DNA of 64,000 nt from Schizochytrium sp. TIO01 (lineage: Eukaryota > Sar > Bigyra > Thraustochytrida > Thraustochytriidae), in assembly GCA_004764695.1 (NCBI GenBank), contig SMSO01000008.1, positions 986,001 through 1,050,000 on the forward strand, in the 5' to 3' direction. Under the pieces are notes generated by a model. It did not search any database, had not been told where the DNA came from, and worked only from the letters and a program-made list of their open reading frames with translations. The position numbers and the translations under genes were made by a program. Shown piece by piece: positions 55,400 to 64,000 of the stretch (position 1 is the first letter of the stretch; each line of letters begins with the position of its first letter).

Positions 55400-58300
55400 G
55401 GTAGTGGCTTGTTTTGTTGGATCGCAAGCTCATGCGATTGTTTGTTTGGTTGAGTATGCATCCATCAAAACAAAGAGCAAAATGACAAAACGACAAAGAT
55501 GAAATCCTGAAAGCCAACCTAGATCACTCACGTCCATGCATGCATGCGTGCCTCAAATGCAATGTAATATATTGCTTGCCATCATTCAATTTAATCGCTA
55601 GTCTTGAAGGGAAAAAAATCGGCCCTGAGGGCGCGAAGGCAGTGGCTGCGGCGCTGAAAGAGAACCGGTCGCTGACATCACTTGAGTAAGTTGTCTACGC
55701 AACACCGCAGCTCATGGACTTGTTTCTACATGGTGCTTGCTTCTTTGGTTGTTATTTTGGTCGGTGTTGTTTTGCAAGTTTATGCAATCGGTTGTTTGTT
55801 TGATGGATGGATGAGTTGTCTGTTTGAGTGAGTATACATCCATCGAACAAAGAGCAAAATGACAACACAACAAAGATAAATGCTGAAAGCCAACCTAGAT
55901 CACTCACGTCCATGCATGCATGCGTGCATCTATTGTAATATGTAACGTGTAATGTATTGCTTGCCATCATTCAATCAAATCGACAGTCTTTCTCGCAACC
56001 AGATCGGCGACGAGGGCGCCAAGGCAGTGGCTGCGGCGCTGAAAGAGAACTGGTCGCTGACATCACTTGAGTAAGTTGTCTACGCAACACCAGAGCTCAT
56101 GGACTTGTTTGTACATGATGTTTGCTTCGTTGGTTGTTATTTTGGTCGGTGTTGTTTTGCAAGTTTATGCAATCGGTTGTTTGTTTGATGGATGGATAAG
56201 TTGTCTATTTGACTGAGTATGCATCAATCGAAGAAACATTAAAATGACAGCACAACAAAGGTGAAATCCTGAAAGCCAACCTAGATCACTCACGCCCATG
56301 CATGCACCTAATGTAATGTATAATGTGTAATGTATTGCTTGCCATCATTGAATCAAATCGGCAGTCTTTATAACAACAATATCGGCTCAGATGGCGCCAA
56401 GGCAGTGGCTGCAGCGTTGAAAGAGAGCCGGTCGCTGACATCACTCAAGTAAGTTGTCTAAGCAATACCACAGCTCATGGGCTTGTGTGTACATGATGCT
56501 TGCTTCGTTGGTTGTTATTTTGGTCGGTGTCGCTTTGCAAGTTTGAGCGATCAGTTATTTGTTTGATGGATGGATAAGTTGTCTGTTTGCCTGAGTATGC
56601 ATCCATCGAACAAAGAGCAAACTGGCAACACAACAAAGATGAAATCCTGCAAGCCAACCTAGATCACTCACCTCCATGCACGCATTTAATGCAATACAAT
56701 GTATTGCTTGCCATTATTCAATCAAATTAACAGACTTCGGAATAATGAAATCGGCGACGAGGGCGCCAAGGCAGTGGCTGCAGCGTTGAAAGAGAACCGG
56801 TCGCTGACATCACTCGAGTAAGTTGTCTACGCAACACCGCAGCTCGTGGACTTGTTTGTACATGATGCTTGGTTTGTTGTTTGGTGGGTGGGTCGGTGTT
56901 GTTTTGCAAGTTTATGCTATCGCTTGTTTGTTTGATGGATGGATGAGTTGTCTGTTTGAGTGAGTATACATCCATCGAACAAAGAGCAAAATGACAACAC
57001 AACAAAGATAAATGCTGAAAGTCAACCTAGATCACTCACGTCCATGCATGCATGCGTGCATCTATTGTAATATGTAACGTGTAATGTATTGCTTGCCATC
57101 ATTGAATCGAATCGACAGTCTTTCCTACAACCAGATCGGCGACGAGGGCGCCAAGGCAATGGCTTCGGCGCTGAAAGAGAACCGGTCGCTGACATCACTA
57201 TCGTAAGTTGTCTACGCAACACCGCAGCTCGTGGACTTGTTTGTACATGATGCTTGGTTTGTTGTTTGGTGGGTGGGTCGGTGTTGTTTTGCAAGTTTAT
57301 GCAATCGCTTGTTTGTTTGATGGATGGATGAGTTGTCTGTTTGAGGGAGTATACATCCATCGAACAAAGAGCAAAATGACAACACAACAAAGATAAATGG
57401 TGAAAGCCAACCTAGATCACTCACGTCCATGCATGCATGCGTGCATCTATTGTAATATGTAACGTGTAATGTATTGCTTGCCATCATTCAATCAAATCGA
57501 CAGTCTTCAACGCACCGATATCGGCGACGAGGGCGCCAAGGCAGTGGGTGCGGCGCTGAAAGAGAACCGGTCGCTGATATCACTATCGTAAGTTGTTTAC
57601 GCAACACCGCAGCTCGTGGACTTGTTTGTACCTGATGCTTGGTTTGTTGTTTGGTGGGTGGGTCAGTGTTGTTTTGCAAGTTTATGCAATCGCTTGTTTG
57701 TTTGATGGATGGATGGGTTGTCTGTTTGAGTGAGTATACATCCATCGAACAAAGAGGAAAATGACAACACAACAAAGAGGAAATCCTAAAAGCCAACCTA
57801 GATCACTCACGTCCATGCATGCATGCGTGCATCTATTGTAACATGTAACATGTAATGTATTGCTGGCCATCATTCAATCAAATCGACAGTCTTACTGCGA
57901 ACGAAGTCGGCTTAGAGGGCGCCAAGTCAGTGGCTTTGGCGCTGAAAGAGAACCGGTCGCTGACATCACTATCGTAAGTTGTCTACGCAACACCGCAGCT
58001 CGTGGACTTGTTTGTACATGATGCTTGGTTTGTTGTTTGTTTGCTTGCTTGCTTGCTTGCTTGATTGATTGATTGATTATGCATTAATCAAAGAGGAAAA
58101 TGACAACACAACAAAGAGGAAATCCTAAATCCTAAAAGCCAACCTAGATCACTCACGTCCATGCATGCATGCGTGCATCTATTGTAACATGTAACATGTA
58201 ATGTATTGCTGGCCATCATTCAATCGAATCGACAGTCTTACTTCGATCAAAATCGGCGCCGAGGGCGCCAAGGCAGTGGCTTCGGCGCTGAAAGAGAACC

Positions 58301-59707
58301 GGTCGCTGACATCACTATCGTAAGTTGCCTACGCAACACCGCAGCTCTTGGACTTGTTTGTACATGATGCTTGGTTTGTTGTTTGGTGGGTGGGTCGGTG
58401 TTGTTTTGCAAGTTTATGCAATCGCTTTTTTGTTTGTTTGCTTGTTTGATGGATGAATGAGTTGTCTGTTTGAGTGAGTATACATCCATCGAACAAAGAA
58501 CAAAATGACAACACAACAAAGATAAATGCTGAAAGCCAACCTAGATCACTCACGTCCATGCATGCATGCGTGCATCTATTGTAATATGTAACGTGTAATG
58601 TATTGCTTGCCATCATTGAATCGAATCGACAGTCTTTCCTACAACCACATCGGCGACGAGGGCGCCAAGGCAGTGGGTGCGGCGCTGAAAGAGAACCGGT
58701 CGCTGACATCACTCAAGTAAGTTGTCTACGCAACACCGCAGCTCGTGGACTTGTTTGTACATGATGCTTGGTTTGTTGTTTGGTGGGTGGGTCAGTGTTG
58801 TTTTGCAAGTTTATGCAATCGCTTGTTTGTTTGATGGATGGATGAGTTGTCTGTTTGAGGGAGTACACATCCATCGAACAAAGAGCAAACTGACAACACA
58901 ACAAAGCTAAATGCTGAAAGCCTACCTAGATCACTCACGTCCATGCATGCATGCGTGCATCTATTGTAATATGTAACGTGTAATGTATTGCTTGCCATCA
59001 TTCAATCAAATCGACAGTCTTGTTGGCAAGGATATCGGCTACGAGGGCGCCAAGGCAGTGGGTGCGGCGCTGAAAGTGAACGGGTCGCTGACATTACTTG
59101 AGTAAGTTGTTTAAGCAATAGCTCGTGTACTGTTTTGTGCATGAGACTTGGTTGGTTGGTTGCGTCGTGGGTTGTCTACTGTGTTGTTTTGCCGATGTTT
59201 TTCTTCGCGTCATTGCAAGTTTGTTGCGGCATTGTTTGTTTGGTTGATTGTGGATGTAACAAAGAACATGATAATATCAGAGAATAAATGAAACTGTACT
59301 GGCAATACTGTGGGTGCCTTTTGATGACGTGAAATTGTTAACTGACGAACGGAGTTGATGTCATTTCGTTTTTACTGATCCTTAGAATGTCCGATTGGTT
59401 TACGAATGAAATGTACAAGGAGCTCGAGTTGAATAAGCAAATTTGTTCTGCAAAGACAAGAAGGAAAATGCTTGAACAGATATCTCGTGAGCTTCGTTGT
59501 ATACATCTTATAAACGATGCACTTTCTCTACCATTTTCAGTAAGGCGTAGTATTCTTACACAAGCTTGGCCTGCGAACAGGTCTGGTATGCCGAGTTCAA
59601 AAGAGGACTATATTGCTGCGCAGAAAGTAGAGCTTGATTTGCTGGAAGCTGCAAATGTTGCCTTTCATGCAACATTGGGATGTCTAGGCCCTTACATATT
59701 GAAATAA
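55267..59707 (+). CDS. LRR protein with unique C-terminal tail, spliced, copy B
   Basis: Predicted exons are 55267-55331, 55602-55685, 55987-56070, 56365-56448, 56734-56817, 57119-57202, 57504-57587, 57890-57973, 58236-58319, 58633-58716, 59018-59101 and 59386-59707. They join in frame to 408 aa. Exon 1 (MSDHPRVVTALEQLQNG) is almost the same as in gene A. Ten 84-nt exons give ten 28-residue RI-type LRRs. The last exon encodes 107 codons beginning EMSDWFTNEMYKELEL, mostly helical and charged, with no recognised domain and no trace of Roc, COR or TIR. The protein could be a soluble decoy or adaptor related to the ROCO-TIR product of gene A; this is inference. No signal peptide or membrane span is seen. 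All introns are GT-AG and phase 2, so skipping any internal exon keeps the frame. Confidence 0.82.
55602..59101 (+). repeat. Tandem array of ten 84-nt LRR exons with near-identical introns
   Basis: Exon starts are spaced 385, 378, 369, 385, 385, 386, 346, 397 and 385 bp. Several introns look nearly identical over their whole length (GTTGTCTACGCAACACC after the donor, CAACCTAGATCACTCACG and TGCTTGCCATCATTCAATC before the acceptor). One intron (57974-58235) has lost part of the unit and gained TTGC and GATT repeats. Minus-strand open frames across the introns are repeat shadows. Confidence 0.92.
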
Positions 59708-60416
59708 AAGAAGTTTTAAATATTTTGGTTTTTGTTAAACCTTGTTGCTTGTCTGTAGAACTATGTGAAGAATATTACTATTTTATAGATTCATAGGATT
59801 ATGAATGTGCTAGAAAATATTAATTATCATAATATAGAGCGTGTAGGTGATGGAAACATTTTGATTGAATACTGATATTGACAATTTAAGAAGCGAATAA
59901 ATTAAACGCCGTAAAAGTCAGAGACGATATTTTGAAAGATGTTAGAGCACAAGACACGACTAGTGAACGGGCATGTGGCAATCAGTGATTTTCAAGATGT
60001 GAAGTGAAAAATTGCCGTAATGCTCAAAACTCCATAGTAGGTTGCATTTAGAAAAAAGTGCTTGAGGGTCATTGCATGAATAAAATAAATCCACCCTTAC
60101 GTTAAATAATGCCTTATAAGTCCATAATTCTTCATACGTATTTTGGAGTTTTGAATGTGAGTTTGGAAGTCGTGTTTAAGTTCCTCAGTTCCCCATCCGA
60201 AAATTTCGGTTGTCATTATTCGGATTACTCAAGTTTCAGCTTCTTTAAGTACATAGTTTACTCAGGGCGACCTCTACAAGTTCGAGAAGGCTCGATAAAT
60301 TATGAAAATGCAACAACTTCTGAAGCAACGTCTATGGGGAAGCTTGAGCATTGTTTTTCTGTTTTTCTATAACTGCCAGACAAAATATTTAATGATACAT
60401 GTGATTTAATAACTAA
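59708..60416. other. 3' flank of LRR gene B
   Basis: An open frame at 60109-60372 has no known motif. Nothing else is seen. Confidence 0.4.
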
Positions 60417-60609
60417 TATTGCAGAGTAGCCTGTGCTGTGAAGCGTGGAGAGGTAGTCTGACAAGGATGACGAACTCAGGAGAAAGAGAAAGAGGATGAT
60501 ATATGAGTTATCGGGGTTTCAGGTCTGCATACAGGCAGGGTAATGTGTGGATAGGAGAGCTTGGTTAGGTTAGGTTAGGTTAGACAGTAGCTGTATATTA
60601 CTTCAATAA
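60417..60609. repeat. Duplicated segment R2 with four TTAGG units
   Basis: Homologous to 36397-36578 in the same orientation. Between AGGAGAGCT and TATATTACTTCAA it carries an extra GGTTAGGTTAGGTTAGGTTA (60563-60582), absent from the partner. Confidence 0.75.
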
Positions 60610-63600
60610 CTAATAACTTGTTGCAAAATGATAAATAATGAGAATGTGAATCCCTTCTCCAACAAGGATGGCGTCGTTGTGCATTGTTGTGCATTGAGCG
60701 AAAATGATGTTGCAGGCCTCATTCAGTACCAAAGCCATATCTATTCAGGTGTCTCACCCAAATGTAAATTAACGCGACCCTTCAATGCGAAATCTCTGTA
60801 ATCAGTTTGTCTGTGTCTAGAAGCTCAATAAACTCAATACTATCCTTTTCCCTTTCACACTCTTCATTAGGCCTCACAGACCACCTTACTAGAGCTCGTT
60901 CTCTTGTCAGATTGCCTCTGTACGGTCCATTGCAGAAGCTAATATGCAATAGCTAGATTTAGCAAACCTAAAATGTTGTATTCTGGTAAAGTATTTATGA
61001 TATAGACTGTATTCAAATAAAAAAGCAGCTAGAAGAAGAAGCGTGTGATCACGCAAAAGCTCGAGCAGTCAATAGTATCATGGTAATATCCTAACGAAGT
61101 GTCTGATGTACTTTAATGGCTCATTTCTGGTATAATCTGATCACTTTTTCGATAAAACTCAGTAAGCAATCTCTTTTTGAACGCAGATTCTAACGCCGTA
61201 TATCGAGCGTCATGGATGTAAGAGCTGCGTACGGCATTCAATCCACCAGGCAGCTGGCGCCCAATAGTGTTATGAGATGGACTCACGTCGTATAAATTGT
61301 CTGGAAGAGCAGAGCCTTACCGTGGATGCATTGCCTTCCTTCCTCCTTTCATTTCACGACCATCATTGCTTGGACGGCTCCACATACTAGTCTGAATCAC
61401 ACTCTTACGATAAAAGTAATTGTTTTGATTTATGCACATTCAATCTGAAAGCAAAAGGAATTGTAGTATTATTAGCCGTGGAGTCATTAGTGCAACATAG
61501 CTTTCTAGTTTTGAGATGCTCCGACTTTGTTTAATCGTAAGAGCAAATTCGTACACCAATAATCTGCGCGCGAATGAAGCTGAACGAAACACTCATGTTC
61601 GGCATAAAACTCATATGAAAATTCACAGCGTCCAACACTGATCACAACTGGATCTCAAGAAACCCGAACATTTATGGCTCAATGACAGTGTCAGGTGTCT
61701 AGGTTTTCGTGGCTGTACTTAACAAGTGTCTACTGGGCACAACATCATTCTAATAAGTTCTGCCACTGCGATGATAAGCTTGTAGATATACTAAGATGGA
61801 GTCGAACACATTGCCTCAGCCTCCAAACTTGCCCTCAAATCCTCACGTTCAAAGCAGCTCTTTCTTCTTTCTATCTTGTCTTGACGCCCATCTTGCTTAG
61901 ACAAATCTTCAGTATTTTCACTCTGACCAAACATTTGAAACACTTTGTTGAATGTTTAGAAAGATGGCTTAGAACTCATTTTTCTTCTTAGACCCCTTTC
62001 ACTCTTAGTGCACTGTTTTGCGACTCATTCTAAGCCTCATCCGATTACTTCTTTAGTTCAATCAGTGTCGCGTTCCCTAGTTGATTGGAAGCCAATCGGA
62101 GAGAAAAAAGAAGGGATCTGAGCAAGGATAGGCTAGCCTTCAGAATGGTGAACGAAGGGGTTGCGTGCGTGGAGCGCAGTCGCAGCTCTTTGAGAAAACT
62201 AAGCTCATGTGAGTCAGTTAGTTTAGCTATGTGTAGGCTAGGAAGACTTGGCTTATATGGCCGGTGAGGCTTGAGTGATTCACTACTTTGGGTGTTTTCA
62301 AAAGGGCATGCTTGCTTTTGGAGCGAGGTGTGCAATTTCCTTGCTGTACTATAGCGTGCACGATAAGAGATTTTTTTTAACTGCAAAAGATTTTCGATTG
62401 AAAATATTTCTTTGAACTTCTATTTTAAAATGGAAAAGTAAAAAAAATCTTTAACTTGAAAGAAGTTAACATTTTCTCTTTTAAATAATTTATTATTATT
62501 ATTCTTATTATCATTATTACTATAAATATGGAATATAAGGCGAATGAATTCAATAGACAACTTGTATAGAAGCAGCCTAGAGGGCGAGGACCTCAGGCAA
62601 GATTCTCTATTCTAACGTCGTTGCGATGCCCTTACGCCAGGAGGTGATGATGTAAGAGCTGCGTTCGAACTTCGAACTGCCACAAGCAGCCTGTGACAAA
62701 GAGCCTTGGACTGAACACATTTATGATTGAGGCGTCCTTGTAGATGCACACATGTGCATTGTAAAAGCCGGTCGGCTTCAATACTGTGCAATGCGAAGAT
62801 TTGTGTCTCGTGTTGTTCGAAATCAGCCAGTGTTTGTTTACATTCTATTTATGGCTATCATGTTTAGGCCATTGTCAATTTGATCCGCTAATAAATTTAA
62901 ATATTTAACCTTCTTCGTCTTAGTATCACGGTACTTCAACTGTTCATGCAGCAAACATGATCCCAAAATACCAGATCAAGTTTTTGGAAGAAATTGCCCA
63001 CAGCAATTTACACTTTTGAAATTTAAAGAAACTCCAGTTGAAAATATTTGGAAATTTCCAAATTTGCCACCGTTGATTGGTCTTTTCAAACCTCCAAAAC
63101 AAGCGAACACTTGCAATATCGATCCACATATTCTGTGTCGGAGGGCCCTTGTTCAACGCGGCCACTGAACGGGAAACCGTCAGAACAGAACAGAACAGTT
63201 GACAAGTTCCAACTGTTGCCGGTCTTGTGAGTTCTCGAGGTGGCGCGAGGAAGGGTGTGTGCGGACGGGTTCAACTCTGTTGAACTTGTGAAGCTCAAAA
63301 ACCTTCCTGCAAAATGCGCTAAGATTGGATCTGAGACAGCGTGTGCCGTTTGGGTACATTTTGAAGCTGTCGCGGTCTTGAAGCTTCGTATTGTTACGTA
63401 GATCTTCGCAAAGTTTTGATCTGAACCGAAGGCGTGAGGACCGTTGCATGTGGATGAAGAAATTTTTTATTTCTTCAGAAGCGTGCAACACTTCACATCG
63501 AAGTCTCCCCTAGGGATGTTTTCCTGAAAAAACATTCTTTGGCGTGAGATTGGTCAAGGTTGAAAAGGACGATTGGCTGAGTTTTGAAATACACTTTGAT

Positions 63601-63658
63601 TGTTGAAGAAATTTACTTAGAATGGTGTTAATACCATTTTAAATAAAACTAAAATAGC
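60610..63658. other. Presumed rDNA spacer and 5' external transcribed spacer
   Basis: No protein gene is recognised. It lies directly upstream of the 18S gene, so the pol I promoter and external transcribed spacer should be in its right part, but I cannot place the start site. A short CAGAACAGAACAGAACAG repeat lies at 63181-63198. Confidence 0.5.
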
Positions 63659-64000
63659 AATCTGGTTGATCCTGCCAGTAGTCATATGCTCGTCTCAAAG
63701 ATTAAGCCATGCATGTGTAAGTATAAGCGATTGTACTGTGAGACTGCGAACGGCTCATTATATCAGTAATAATTTCTTCGGTAGTTTCTTTTATATGGAT
63801 ACCTGCAGTAATTCTGGAAATAATACATGCTGTAAGAGCCCTGTATGGGGCTGCACTTATTAGATTGAAGCCGATTTTATTGGTGAATCATGATAATTGA
63901 GCAGATTGACTTTTTTAGTCGATGAATCGTTTGAGTTTCTGCCCCATCAGTTGTCGACGGTAGTGTATTGGACTACGGTGACTATAACGGGTGACGGAGA
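63659..64000 (+). rRNA. 18S (small-subunit) rRNA, 5' part, runs off the window
   Basis: Starts with the near-universal AATCTGGTTGATCCTGCCAG, then CATATGCT, CAAAGATTAAGCCATGCATG and CGAACGGCTCATTA. The helix region TTTCTTTTATATGGATACCTG and GAGCCCTGTATGGGGCTGC fits thraustochytrids as I remember them. The first 342 nt are in the window. It is transcribed toward the right edge, and the rest of the rDNA unit (ITS, 5.8S, 28S) should follow. Confidence 0.98.

Noticed and set aside
55308-59001. A family of similar minus-strand frames with shared strings such as CTHACMDVSDLGWL
   Set aside because: They arise from the repeated introns of the LRR gene read backwards; the plus-strand exon model explains the region fully.

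Overview
This is nuclear DNA of a eukaryotic microbe. The last 342 bases are the 5' end of an 18S rRNA gene that reads like a thraustochytrid (Labyrinthulea, Aurantiochytrium/Schizochytrium type); I judge this from memory of that gene, not from a search. rDNA at chromosome ends is reported for Aurantiochytrium limacinum, so the right edge may lie close to a chromosome end (inference). Gene density is low: five protein genes look intact, surrounded by long non-coding DNA full of microsatellites and decayed mobile or effector-like genes.

Left part (1-33.7 kb): low-complexity DNA, a decayed pogo/Tigger-like DDE transposase (5.07-7.04 kb), an intact mitochondrial carrier of the carnitine/ornithine type (minus strand, 8.39-9.31 kb), an intact secreted purple acid phosphatase (14.72-16.08 kb), then about 17.6 kb in which I recognise no gene, including a roughly 360 bp AAT array.

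Middle (33.7-41 kb): an intact six-span membrane protein of unknown family, a remnant of an IS607-type serine recombinase, and a broken minus-strand gene of the Crinkler-RHS type (P-loop NTPase followed by a REase-like segment).

Right part (41-60.6 kb) is the most interesting. A unit of about 13 kb is present twice in the same orientation: a broken Crinkler-RHS gene (minus), a 5S rRNA gene (minus, identical in both copies, newly recognised here from its fold and boxes), and a divergent plus-strand leucine-rich-repeat gene. Each LRR gene starts with the same 65-nt exon. Then comes a tandem series of exons of exactly 84 nt, each encoding one 28-residue ribonuclease-inhibitor-type LRR and each bounded by phase-2 introns. 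Copy A has seven such exons and ends in a Roc-COR GTPase plus TIR domain (predicted 1086 aa). Copy B has ten and ends in an unrelated 107-codon tail (predicted 408 aa). The predicted joins keep the frame across all 9 and 12 exons. The introns and the back of each LRR are nearly identical, while the few codons forming the LRR beta-strand face vary. This has the layout of a diversifying recognition receptor with exchangeable output domains, comparable to animal NLR genes, whose LRR exons are also 84 nt.

Between the two units lies a decayed kinase-like gene flanked by imperfect inverted repeats. A third duplicated segment (36.4 and 60.4 kb) brackets the whole region, and the second copy carries four TTAGG units. 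The final 3 kb before the 18S gene is presumed rDNA spacer and external transcribed spacer.
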